Part shown: positions 16,942 to 27,215 of the stretch, piece by piece
How positions within the stretch are numbered: the first letter of the stretch is position 1
Layout of the letters: every line of letters begins with the position of its first letter
Origin: RGIG5579 sp045655865
GTDB lineage: Bacteria > Bacillota > Clostridia > Oscillospirales > SIG627
Reading direction: 5' to 3'
DNA: 64,000 nucleotides
NCBI GenBank assembly: GCA_045655865.1
Contig: JAZOQB010000047.1
Location: 1 to 64,000 of the forward strand
Notes under the pieces: model-generated
The model's database searches: none
The model's input: the letters and a program-made list of their open reading frames with translations, nothing else
Told to the model about the DNA's origin: nothing
Made by a program: the position numbers and the translations under genes

Positions 16942-18023
16942 CACATTTCTCCCCCATCTTCCAAGCCTTCCATGACGATCTGACCCGCAACGCTAGGCTG
17001 GGAAAAGCCAAGGTGACGATAAGCGTGAGGGGTGGCACAGCGCCCCCGAGGAGTCCGAGAAAGAAATCCTATCTGCATCAAATACGGCTCATACACGTCC
17101 TCAATGGTCACAGACTCTTCTCCAATGGTAGCAGAAAGAGTCTCCAAGCCAACAGGTCCGCCGGAAAAATTGCGAATAATGGCGGTGAGGAGTTTGCGGT
17201 CAATGTTATCCAGCCCCAAGGCATCTACTTCCAGACGGTCCAGAGCCATTTTGGAAATATCTTCGGTGATGACTCCATTCCCTTTCACCATGGCAAAATC
17301 CCGAACTCTCTTCAACAGGCGATTGGCGATTCGGGGAGTCCCACGGCTTCTGGCGGCAATTTCCAAAGCTCCCTGGGGTTCTATGTCGATCCCTAAAATG
17401 CCCGCCGAGCGGGACACGATGGTAGACAGTTCTTTTTGGGTATAGGGCTCAAGGCGCATCAGCATCCCGAATCGATCCCGCAAAGGAGAAGAAAGAGATC
17501 CGGCACGGGTGGTGGCACCAATGAGCGTGAACTTTTCCAAAGGGATCCGTATGCTTCTGGCGGCCGGCCCCTGACCCATGATGATGTCCAAAGCAAAATC
17601 TTCCATGGCCGGATACAAAATTTCCTCTACGGCGCGGGAAAGACGGTGGATCTCATCTATAAAAAGCACATCTCCCGGAGAAAGGGAGGAAAGGATTGCG
17701 GCAAGATCCCCGGGCTTTTCAATGGCCGGCCCGGAAGTGATCTTGATGCCTACGCCCATTTCATTGGCAATGATGTGGGATAGCGTGGTTTTTCCCAGTC
17801 CCGGAGGACCGTAGAGCAAAATATGGTCCAAGGCCTCACCGCGAAGCTTTGCCGCTTGGATAAAGACCTTGAGGTTTTCTTTGATTTTTTCCTGTCCGAT
17901 GTAGTCGGAAAGGATCTTTGGGCGAAGGGCATTTTCTTCCCCGCCTTCCTCTGCGGCATCGGCAGGAGTAAAGTTTGCGGAGACGATGCGGTTTTCAAAA
18001 TCGGTTTCGAAGTCCTGCGTCAT
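16941..18023 (-). CDS. ruvB: Holliday junction branch migration DNA helicase RuvB
   Basis: A 360-residue AAA+ motor that drives branch migration of Holliday junctions with RuvA. The Walker A segment [10 protein letters not shown] is near residue 72, Walker [12 protein letters not shown] near 120, sensor 1 LIGATTRAG near 168, the arginine-finger region LRDRFGML near 182, and the C-terminal winged helix ends with RTPRGR. It is full length. A four-base gap separates it from ruvA. The complete ruvC-ruvA-ruvB set occurs in order here. Confidence 0.97.
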   Translation of the reverse strand: MTQDFETDFENRIVSANFTPADAAEEGGEENALRPKILSDYIGQEKIKENLKVFIQAAKLRGEALDHILLYGPPGLGKTTLSHIIANEMGVGIKITSGPAIEKPGDLAAILSSLSPGDVLFIDEIHRLSRAVEEILYPAMEDFALDIIMGQGPAARSIRIPLEKFTLIGATTRAGSLSSPLRDRFGMLMRLEPYTQKELSTIVSRSAGILGIDIEPQGALEIAARSRGTPRIANRLLKRVRDFAMVKGNGVITEDISKMALDRLEVDALGLDNIDRKLLTAIIRNFSGGPVGLETLSATIGEESVTIEDVYEPYLMQIGFLSRTPRGRCATPHAYRHLGFSQPSVAGQIVMEGLEDGGEM

Positions 18024-18027
18024 GATT

Positions 18028-18627
18028 TCAAGCTCCTATGGATTTCAAAGCGAGACGAATCAGTTCCTGAATGCCCTTGGCCTTATCGGCCACCCCACGC
18101 ACAGCGGCGGAAGCGGTAGGATAAGGATATCCCAAAACCACCAGGGCGTTAATGGCTTCGGAAAGATCTGTGGCCGGGGCGGCAACAGAAGAAACAGAGA
18201 CCGTTTCCGAGCCAACACCTTTTGCAACTTTATCTTTCAGTTCCAAAAGTATCTTTTGCGCCATTTTCATTCCTACACCCTGAGCGGCGGTGATGGACTT
18301 TGCATCTCCGGAAAGGATGCACATGCAAAGCTCCTCCGGATCCAGCGCTGACAGAATGGCAATGGCAGCTTTGGGACCGATTCCGGAAATGTCGATCAAA
18401 AGGTTGAAAATTTCTCTCTCCCGTGTGGTAGCAAAGCCGTAAAGCTCCATCACGGACCGATCACCGGATCCCACGTTCAGATGGGTATAAACCTTCACTT
18501 CTTTCTGTCCGGAAAAGCGAGCTGCGCTTTTGGCGGAAACGATCAAACTCCAACCGATTCCATGGGTATCCACCACACATCTGCCTTGGCCGAGAAAAGA
18601 AAGAGTACCGGAGAGATAATCGAACAT
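18028..18627 (-). CDS. ruvA: Holliday junction branch migration protein RuvA
   Basis: A 199-residue tetrameric Holliday-junction binding protein that loads RuvB. It has the N-terminal OB-fold (MFDYLSGTL...), helix-hairpin-helix motifs around [17 protein letters not shown] and [15 protein letters not shown] (residues 75-130), and a C-terminal RuvB-binding domain ([16 protein letters not shown] onward). The ATG immediately follows the ruvC stop codon. Confidence 0.96.
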   Translation of the reverse strand: MFDYLSGTLSFLGQGRCVVDTHGIGWSLIVSAKSAARFSGQKEVKVYTHLNVGSGDRSVMELYGFATTREREIFNLLIDISGIGPKAAIAILSALDPEELCMCILSGDAKSITAAQGVGMKMAQKILLELKDKVAKGVGSETVSVSSVAAPATDLSEAINALVVLGYPYPTASAAVRGVADKAKGIQELIRLALKSIGA

Positions 18628-19152
18628 TTACTTTCCTCCTGTTTTTTTGGAGTCCGCCAGGGTTTGTATCCGAGCGATCTTATTGGATGAGCGGTAAAGA
18701 TGGGTCAGCGCAATGGCCAGAGCATCCGCTGCGTCATCCGGACGAGGCACCCCGGGAAGATGAAAGAGAATTCGAATCATTTCCATCACCTGGCGTTTTT
18801 CGGCTCTTCCGTAGCCAACCACGGACTGTTTGACCTGCAAAGGGGTGTATTCAAAAATCGGGATCCCGCGCTCCTCTGCTGCAAGCAATATCACTCCCCG
18901 CGCCTGGGCGACGTTGATCACGGTCTTTTGGTTATTGGCAAAGAAGAGCTCCTCAATGGCCAGAGCATCCGGTCTGTACTTTTCAATGAGGTACACGACA
19001 CTATCATGGACATGGCGTATCCGAGCTTCTACTCTCTGCCCTTTTTCCGTTTCGATCACACCGCAATCCACATACTCAAAGCGATCCTTTTCCTTGCGGC
19101 ATACCCCGTATCCCGTGGTCGCGATTCCCGGATCGATCCCCAATATTATCAT
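18628..19152 (-). CDS. ruvC: Holliday junction endonuclease RuvC
   Basis: A 174-residue RNase H-fold nuclease that resolves Holliday junctions. The four acidic catalytic positions are visible: D7 in LGIDPGIATTGYG, E near 68 in ALAIEELFF, and the pair in RPDDAADALAIAL near 138-143. It is the first gene of the long minus-strand train, with a clear promoter upstream. The Shine-Dalgarno is modest (GGGAAAG close to the ATG). Confidence 0.96.
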   Translation of the reverse strand: MIILGIDPGIATTGYGVCRKEKDRFEYVDCGVIETEKGQRVEARIRHVHDSVVYLIEKYRPDALAIEELFFANNQKTVINVAQARGVILLAAEERGIPIFEYTPLQVKQSVVGYGRAEKRQVMEMIRILFHLPGVPRPDDAADALAIALTHLYRSSNKIARIQTLADSKKTGGK

Positions 19153-19214
19153 CTTTCCCGCCTTAAATCTCGTCTAGGTCAATATAAATCCACTGTAATT
19201 TCTATTATTATAAT

Positions 19215-19243
19215 ATCTTACCATAAAAAGCCTGGGAAGTCAA
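19215..19243 (-). promoter_or_regulatory. sigma-A promoter of the ruvC-led operon
   Basis: On the minus strand TTGACT (19243-19238) and TAAGAT (19220-19215) are 17 bp apart, with AT-rich DNA after the -10. It is the only strong promoter I found for the train that runs down to about 3.5 kb. The 327-base gap 19153-19479 otherwise holds only the fba promoter region. Confidence 0.65.
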
Positions 19244-19401
19244 TTCTATCCGCACGATTTTTCTCCGTAAATCTCAAGGTTTTAAAAAGCCACAGGATCC
19301 CTCTTGTGATTTTTCACGCACTCTTCCCCCAAAGGGGAGCGACCCCCGAAAAAACTGAGTATTTTAGCTGTCAAAAAATCGGGAAAATTCCGATTTCTCC
19401 C

Positions 19402-19430
19402 TTGACAGAGAAAATGGCGCATGCTACAAT
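19402..19430 (+). promoter_or_regulatory. sigma-A promoter of fba
   Basis: TTGACA (19402-19407) and TACAAT (19425-19430) are separated by 17 bp. The fba ATG follows about 43 bases after the expected start, behind an AAGGAG site. Confidence 0.8.
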
Positions 19431-19479
19431 AAATTGATTGTTGGAATGACAATAATAAAAATATAAGGAGATCAAAACT

Positions 19480-20451
19480 ATGGCACTTGTCACGACAAAA
19501 GAAATGTTTGAAAAGGCCTACAACGGTGGTTATGCCGTAGGCGCTTTCAACGTAAACAACATGGAGATCGTTCAAGGCATTACCGAGGCTTGCAAAGAAG
19601 AAAACGCCCCTGTTATCCTTCAGGTTTCCAAGGGAGCTCGCGCTTACGCCAACCACACTTATCTTGTCAAGTTGGTTGAAGCTGCCGTGCTGGAATGCCC
19701 CGAGATTCCCGTAGCTCTTCACCTGGACCACGGCGACAGCTTCGAGACTTGCAAATCCTGCATTGACGGCGGTTTTACCTCCGTTATGATCGACGCTTCC
19801 TCCAAATCCTTTGAAGAAAACATTGAGATCACCAAGAAAGTGGTTGAATATGCACACGCTCACGGCGTTGTGGTAGAAGCAGAGCTGGGTAGCCTTGCCG
19901 GAATCGAGGATGAGGTAAACGTTTCCTCTGAGAACGCTTCTTACACCCGTCCCGAGGAAGTGGAAGAATTCGTTTCCAGAACCGGTTGTGACTCTCTTGC
20001 CATTGCCATCGGTACCAGCCACGGCGCTTACAAATTCACCCCCGAGCAGTGCACCCGCAACGCTGAGGGTATTCTGGTTCCCCCGCCCCTGCGCTTTGAC
20101 GTTTTGGAAGAAGTAACTCGCCGCTTGCCCGGCTTCCCCATCGTACTTCACGGTTCTTCTTCCGTTCCTCAGAACTACGTTTCTATGGTCAACGCCCACG
20201 GCGGCAAAATGCCCAACGCCATCGGTGTTCCCGAAGAGCAGCTGCGCAAGGCCGCTTCCCTTTCCGTATGCAAAATCAACATTGACTCCGACCTGCGTCT
20301 TGCTATGACCGGTACCGTCCGTGAGTTCTTCGACGCTCACCCCGACAAGTTTGACCCCAGAGAATATCTCAAGCCCGCAAGAGCCAACATCAAAGAGCTT
20401 GTTCGTCACAAGCTGATCAACGTTCTGGGCTGCGCCGGCAAAGCAAAATAA
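19480..20451 (+). CDS. fba: class II fructose-1,6-bisphosphate aldolase
   Basis: This zinc-dependent aldolase splits fructose-1,6-bisphosphate into dihydroxyacetone phosphate and glyceraldehyde-3-phosphate in glycolysis, in the cytosol. The 323-residue protein shows the metal-binding HLDHGDSFE near residue 84, EAELGSLAG near 134, the substrate-loop HGAYKF and the LHGSSSVP motif near 226. It has the insert after SVP typical of the roughly 320-residue clostridial/Bacteroides subtype. Codon use is strongly biased, as for a highly expressed gene. It is monocistronic, with a consensus promoter and a strong terminator. Tagatose-bisphosphate activity is less likely. Confidence 0.93.
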   Translation: MALVTTKEMFEKAYNGGYAVGAFNVNNMEIVQGITEACKEENAPVILQVSKGARAYANHTYLVKLVEAAVLECPEIPVALHLDHGDSFETCKSCIDGGFTSVMIDASSKSFEENIEITKKVVEYAHAHGVVVEAELGSLAGIEDEVNVSSENASYTRPEEVEEFVSRTGCDSLAIAIGTSHGAYKFTPEQCTRNAEGILVPPPLRFDVLEEVTRRLPGFPIVLHGSSSVPQNYVSMVNAHGGKMPNAIGVPEEQLRKAASLSVCKINIDSDLRLAMTGTVREFFDAHPDKFDPREYLKPARANIKELVRHKLINVLGCAGKAK

Positions 20452-20469
20452 GCCAATTTCTCAGAATTT

Positions 20470-20510
20470 AAAACGGCACGAGGAAACATCCTCGTGCCGT
20501 TTTCTTATTT
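20470..20510. terminator. bidirectional terminator between fba and the rlmL-like gene
   Basis: A perfect 14-bp stem (AAAACGGCACGAGG and its complement) with a six-base loop. T-rich runs on the plus side and U-rich stem ends on both strands mean it can serve both convergent genes. Confidence 0.88.
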
Positions 20511-21650
20511 TTTGTTCGTTTCTCTTTCCGGTGGCTTGTAGAACTGATAATAAAAGCATTTGATCATTCCGTTGTAGAGCTTACGAATATTATCCGCCCG
20601 GCGGCCGTAATGCCGCTGAAAATCCTCATCGCTGGTAATTACATAAATCTGCCAACGATCCAGATTCTTCCAATGTGCACCCATCGCGGAATAGAGCCGC
20701 CAAGCCTCTTCTTGTGTTTCCAGCCGCTCTCCGTAAGGGGGATTGCACACCACCGTGCCCTTTCGCCCCATCGTTTCAATTCCCAAGGCATTTTTTGGGA
20801 AAAAGCGAATGTGATCCGCCACACCTGCGATCTGGGCATTGCTTTTTGCCAGGCTTATCATTGCCGGGTCGATATCACTGGCAAAAGCTTCAAATTTGCT
20901 TTCTTTTTTTAAATCTTTTGCTTCTTCTCTGGCCTGTGTCCAAATAGAAGCAGGAAGATCCAAAAAATCTTCTCCGGCAAAAGAACGAAGGGATCCGGGG
21001 GCAACGTTCTGCATTTGCATGGCCGCTTCAATGGGAATGGTGCCGCTTCCGCAAAAAGGATCCCAAAACAATACGTCCTCCCGGGGGCGGGCGATCCGGC
21101 AAAGAGCGGCGGCCAGCGTCTCCCGGATGGGAGCGGGTCCGGCTTGTTTTCGGTAGCCCCTTTGATACAGCGGCGCACCGGAGGTATCGATCAAAAGCGA
21201 AGCGGTATCGTTGAGGATGAAAAACTGGATCTGCATCCGGGTTCCCTCCTCGGAAAGCCAGGTCGTTCCGTACTCCAAGCCCAGACGCTCCGCTACTGCT
21301 TTTTTCACGATGCTCTGACAATCGGGAATGCTTTTCAGTACGGATCGGACAGTATGCCCCTTGACGGGAAAAGCATCGTCCGGACCGATCCAACGCTCCC
21401 AAGCAAGAGACTTGACCCCCTGAAACAGTTCTTCAAAACTTCGCGCGGGAAAAGATCCCATCTTAATGAGAACCCGCTCCGCACACCGTAGCCAAAGGTT
21501 TGATCTGGCAATGGCGGAAAGGGGTCCGCGGAAGGTAACTCTGCCATCCTGGGTCTCCACACGCTCATAGCCCAAAGCGTCGATTTCCTGGCCCACATAT
21601 TTTTCCAGACCGAACAGACAAGTGGCTACCAGTTCAATTGTTTCTTCCAT
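20505..21650 (-). CDS. THUMP-domain class I SAM-dependent RNA methyltransferase (RlmL/YpsC-like)
   Basis: A 381-residue protein with an N-terminal ferredoxin-like/THUMP region (about 1-160; LEKYVGQEIDALGY at the start) and a C-terminal Rossmann methyltransferase. The SAM motif FWDPFCGSGTIPIEAA is near residue 195 and the N6/N2-purine type catalytic motif VCNPPYGERL near 302. This is the YpsC group related to RlmL, which makes m2G in 23S rRNA. An exact target is assigned only by homology. An AGGAGCG site precedes the ATG. It is the last gene of a three-gene minus-strand operon with tgt and the thioesterase. Confidence 0.88.
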   Translation of the reverse strand: MEETIELVATCLFGLEKYVGQEIDALGYERVETQDGRVTFRGPLSAIARSNLWLRCAERVLIKMGSFPARSFEELFQGVKSLAWERWIGPDDAFPVKGHTVRSVLKSIPDCQSIVKKAVAERLGLEYGTTWLSEEGTRMQIQFFILNDTASLLIDTSGAPLYQRGYRKQAGPAPIRETLAAALCRIARPREDVLFWDPFCGSGTIPIEAAMQMQNVAPGSLRSFAGEDFLDLPASIWTQAREEAKDLKKESKFEAFASDIDPAMISLAKSNAQIAGVADHIRFFPKNALGIETMGRKGTVVCNPPYGERLETQEEAWRLYSAMGAHWKNLDRWQIYVITSDEDFQRHYGRRADNIRKLYNGMIKCFYYQFYKPPERETNKK

Positions 21651-21660
21651 GTTCGCTCCT

Positions 21661-23519
<1,859 letters not shown>

Positions 23520-23538
23520 ATTCTTCCCTCAGAAAAGG

Positions 23539-23567
23539 TTGTAATTTTTCTTCTTCTGTGATAAAAT
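23539..23567 (+). promoter_or_regulatory. probable dnaE promoter
   Basis: TTGTAA (23539-23544) and TAAAAT (23562-23567) are separated by 17 bp. The expected transcript would start near 23575 and run through the divergent thioesterase promoter. Confidence 0.5.
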
Positions 23568-23606
23568 ATTTCAAAATGAGATAATAAATAGAAGCAACTT
23601 TGGCCT

Positions 23607-23635
23607 ATTATAGTATGAAATCCGCATTTTGTCAA
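23607..23635 (-). promoter_or_regulatory. sigma-A promoter of the thioesterase-tgt-rlmL operon
   Basis: On the minus strand a perfect TTGACA (23635-23630) and a perfect TATAAT (23612-23607) are 17 bp apart. The -35 element lies only ten bases from the dnaE start codon and overlaps the dnaE ribosome binding site. Confidence 0.85.
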
Positions 23636-23645
23636 AGGGGATCCT

Positions 23646-26600
23646 ATGGAAAGAAGCAATTTTGTCCACCTTCATCTACATACTGAATATTCCCTTTTAG
23701 ACGGTGCCTGTCGCATTGACCGGCTCTTTCAGCGCGCCGCAGAATTGGGGCAAAAAAGTGTTGCCATCACCGATCACGGCGTCATGTATGGCGCCATTGC
23801 ATTTTACAAAGCGGCAAAGGCCAACGGGATCCATCCCATCATTGGGTGCGAGGTATACGTTGCTCCCAGGTCAATGAAAGATAAAGTTGCCGGCCTTGAT
23901 CGGGAGTATTACCACCTGGTGCTTCTCTGTGAAAACATGACCGGATACCACAATCTGATGAAGCTTGTCACGCTTTCCTTCACCGAGGGATTTTATCAGA
24001 AGCCTCGGGTGGATATGGATGCTCTGCGTGAGCATCACGAAGGTCTGATCGCACTTTCCGCTTGCCTTGCGGGAAAAATTCCACAGCTCATTTTATCGGG
24101 AGATACCAAAGGCGCCGAAGCCCATGCAATAGAGATGGCCGAGATCTTTGGCAAAGACTCTTTCTTTCTGGAAATGCAGGACCATGGAATTACAGATCAG
24201 ATGCGAGTCAATTCCGCCTTGATCGGTCTGTCCAAAAAACTGGGGATCGGACTGGTCGCCACAAATGACGTCCACTACCTGAATCGGGAAGACGCCAAAA
24301 GCCAGGATGTTTTGCTTTGTATTCAGACCGGCAAAACGCTCCAGGATGAAGACCGGATGAAATTTGAAACGGACGAATTTTATTTGAAATCCACCGAAGA
24401 GATGGCCGCCCTTTTTCCAAAAACTCCGGAAGCCATTACCAACACCGCCGTCATTGCCGCACGGTGCCGGGTGGAATTTGACTTTTCCCAGGCTCATCTT
24501 CCCCGCTTTCAAAATTCTCTGGGCCTCTCCTCCTTCGAATATTTAAAAAAGCTCTCCTTTGAAGGTCTGGAAAAAAGGATCCGTGAAAACGGGATCTCAA
24601 ACCGAAAAGAATATCAAGATCGGCTCACCTATGAACTTTCCGTCATTGAAGAGATGGGCTTTTGCGACTACTTTCTTATTGTGGCGGATTTTGTTTCCTT
24701 CGCAAAACAAAACAACATTTACGTGGGACCGGGAAGAGGCAGCGGAGCAGGAAGCCTTGCTGCTTGGTGTCTGGACATCACAGAACTGGACCCGATTCGT
24801 TTTCAATTGATCTTTGAGCGTTTTCTCAATCCCCAGCGGGTCTCTATGCCTGATTTTGATATCGATTTCTGCATGAGCCGAAGAGGAGAAGTCATTCAAT
24901 ACGTGGCAGAAAAGTACGGTGAAGACCACATTGCGCAGATCGTTACCTTCAGCACCATGGCTGCCCGGGCCTCCGTGCGAGACGTGGGCCGGGTTTTGGG
25001 GATGTCCTACAACGAGGTAGATAAAATCGCCAAACGAATCCCTCATTTTCTGGATATGACCTTGACAAAGGCCTTGGAAGACGACAAAGATCTTCGGGAA
25101 ATGTGCCAGACGGGTGAAGCAAAAGAACTGATGCAGATCGCCCTTTCCCTGGAAGGGATGCCCCGGAACGCTTCCATTCACGCGGCGGGTGTGGTTTTGA
25201 CGGATATGCCCGTCTCCCACTACGTTCCTTTGGCTGTAAATACCGGGACCAAAGTCACCCAGTACACCATGAATGAAATCGCAGATCTTGGGCTTTTGAA
25301 GATCGACTTTTTGGGTTTGCGATACTTGACCATCATTCGGGATGCGGTAGAACAAGTACATCGAACCGATCCCGGTTTCGATATTCACACCATCCCCTTG
25401 GACCACAAAGAAACCTACGACATGATCTCCCGAGGGGAAACAGCGGGCATGTTCCAGATCGAATCCTCCGGCATGAAGGCTCTGATGCTGCAAATGAAGC
25501 CGCAAAATCTGGAGGATATTACTGCCGCCATTGCCTTGTATCGCCCGGGACCCAAGGATTCTATTCCCCGCTTTTTGGAAAATCGCAAGCGGGGCGTGGC
25601 AAGCCACGAGGTGCCGGCCTTAGATAAAATTTTGGGGACCACGCACGGCTGCATCGTCTATCAGGAACAGGTTATGGAAATTTTCCGTCAGCTGGCCGGA
25701 TATTCTCTGGGCAGAGCGGATATTGTGCGCCGGGCCATGTCCAAGAAAAAGCAAGACGTCATGGAACGGGAGCGGGCGATCTTTCTTAACGGCTTGAAAA
25801 ACGAAGACGGAACCGTAGAAGTGGAAGGCGCCGTACACAGAGGAATTCCGGAAAAGCTGGCAGAAAAGGTTTTCAATGACATGGCTGATTTTGCCAAATA
25901 CGCCTTTAACAAATCCCATGCCGCCGCCTATGCTCTTCTCAGCTACCGGACCGCGTATCTAAAATGCAACTATCCGAAAGAATACATGGCCGCCATCCTT
26001 ACCAGCCAACTGGATGGAGACAAATACGCTATGTATTGCAACGAGGTCGAGCGGATGGGAATTCAGATCTTGCCGCCGGATATCAACGAAAGCCAACTCT
26101 CTTTCTCCGTGAGCGGAAACGCCTTGCGTTTCGGTTTTGTAGGCATTAAAAACGTAGGAGAATCCTTGATCCAGCAGATTTTCCTTCAACGAGAACAAAC
26201 GCCCTTTTCCTCTTTCCGGGATTTTGTAGAGCGCTTGCGTCCACACGGGCTGAACCGAAAAGCATTGGAGAGCCTTGTCCTTTCCGGGGCCATGGATTCC
26301 TTCGGCATTTTCCGTTCCCGGATGTTCTCTGCCATTGAATCTCTCCTATCCTCTGCAAGTCTTGCCATGCGGGACGTTTTACCGGGGCAGATGAGTCTTT
26401 TTGACGCCATTCCCGAAGACACAAAACAAGACGACGATTCCATTTTCCCGGACATTCCGGAATTTACGGAAAGAGAACGCTTGCGCGAAGAAAAAAACGT
26501 GTGTGGCGTTTACTTCTCCGGACACCCTCTCCAAAGCTACCGAGCCCTTGCGGAAAAGCTGGGCGCTCAGGACATCGCCGCCTTCCGCACGGAGCCGGAA

Positions 26601-27167
26601 AACTTTTCGGACGGTGACTCGGTTTGCCTTCTGTGCCAAGTGGGTAGCGTAACTTTAAAACAAGTTCGAAACGGAAACAGAATGGCTTTCGTTCAGGGAG
26701 AGGATCAGGCAGGGCGATGCGAGATCATCGTGTTTCCCAAGATCCTGGCACAAGTCTCTTCTCTCTTGGAAGAAGACCGAATTCTGGCTATCTACGGAAA
26801 GATCAATACCAAAGATGAAGAGATCAAAATTTTAGCGGACCGGATCCTGACTCCCGAAGAGGCCGAGCGCGAAAAAGACTTAGAAGAAAAAAAGGAGCGA
26901 TCCTCCCAGCCCGATTCCCATTCCGAAAAAAGCATTAATTTTAACAGCTGTTCGAAATTATTCTTGCGTTTTCCGGAAAAAGGGAGTAAAATGGAAAAGA
27001 GAGCCATGGCGATTTTACGAATCTTTTCCGGAAACACCCCTTGCTATTTTTACTATCAGGACACAAAAAAGCTATTTTATGTCGACGGGCTCTCGGTTCG
27101 TCTTACTCCGCTGGTGTACCGGGAGTTATGTGAGATCTTGGGGAAAGAAAACGTAGGCCTAAAATAA
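23646..27167 (+). CDS. dnaE: DNA polymerase III alpha subunit, DnaE type
   Basis: A 1173-residue C-family replicative polymerase. The N-terminal PHP domain begins with HLHLHTEYSLLDG. The palm has GPGRGSGAGSL near residue 362 and the catalytic aspartates in PDFDIDF near 403. A duplicated helix-hairpin-helix region follows, then the OB-fold near 1000. The length matches E. coli DnaE, and no exonuclease insert is present, so it is DnaE rather than PolC. In Firmicutes with PolC this enzyme extends primers on the lagging strand. The Shine-Dalgarno is AAAGGGG. The class A PBP gene follows after 48 bases. Confidence 0.97.
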   Translation: MERSNFVHLHLHTEYSLLDGACRIDRLFQRAAELGQKSVAITDHGVMYGAIAFYKAAKANGIHPIIGCEVYVAPRSMKDKVAGLDREYYHLVLLCENMTGYHNLMKLVTLSFTEGFYQKPRVDMDALREHHEGLIALSACLAGKIPQLILSGDTKGAEAHAIEMAEIFGKDSFFLEMQDHGITDQMRVNSALIGLSKKLGIGLVATNDVHYLNREDAKSQDVLLCIQTGKTLQDEDRMKFETDEFYLKSTEEMAALFPKTPEAITNTAVIAARCRVEFDFSQAHLPRFQNSLGLSSFEYLKKLSFEGLEKRIRENGISNRKEYQDRLTYELSVIEEMGFCDYFLIVADFVSFAKQNNIYVGPGRGSGAGSLAAWCLDITELDPIRFQLIFERFLNPQRVSMPDFDIDFCMSRRGEVIQYVAEKYGEDHIAQIVTFSTMAARASVRDVGRVLGMSYNEVDKIAKRIPHFLDMTLTKALEDDKDLREMCQTGEAKELMQIALSLEGMPRNASIHAAGVVLTDMPVSHYVPLAVNTGTKVTQYTMNEIADLGLLKIDFLGLRYLTIIRDAVEQVHRTDPGFDIHTIPLDHKETYDMISRGETAGMFQIESSGMKALMLQMKPQNLEDITAAIALYRPGPKDSIPRFLENRKRGVASHEVPALDKILGTTHGCIVYQEQVMEIFRQLAGYSLGRADIVRRAMSKKKQDVMERERAIFLNGLKNEDGTVEVEGAVHRGIPEKLAEKVFNDMADFAKYAFNKSHAAAYALLSYRTAYLKCNYPKEYMAAILTSQLDGDKYAMYCNEVERMGIQILPPDINESQLSFSVSGNALRFGFVGIKNVGESLIQQIFLQREQTPFSSFRDFVERLRPHGLNRKALESLVLSGAMDSFGIFRSRMFSAIESLLSSASLAMRDVLPGQMSLFDAIPEDTKQDDDSIFPDIPEFTERERLREEKNVCGVYFSGHPLQSYRALAEKLGAQDIAAFRTEPENFSDGDSVCLLCQVGSVTLKQVRNGNRMAFVQGEDQAGRCEIIVFPKILAQVSSLLEEDRILAIYGKINTKDEEIKILADRILTPEEAEREKDLEEKKERSSQPDSHSEKSINFNSCSKLFLRFPEKGSKMEKRAMAILRIFSGNTPCYFYYQDTKKLFYVDGLSVRLTPLVYRELCEILGKENVGLK

Positions 27168-27215
27168 TGCCGCCGGGGATTGATTCCCGAATCCTACTTT
27201 CCAATAGGAGAAAAA

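Noticed and set aside
19282..20409. A 375-codon open frame antisense to fba
   Set aside because: Same effect as for ppdK: strong codon bias in a highly expressed gene leaves the complementary frame open. No family resemblance.
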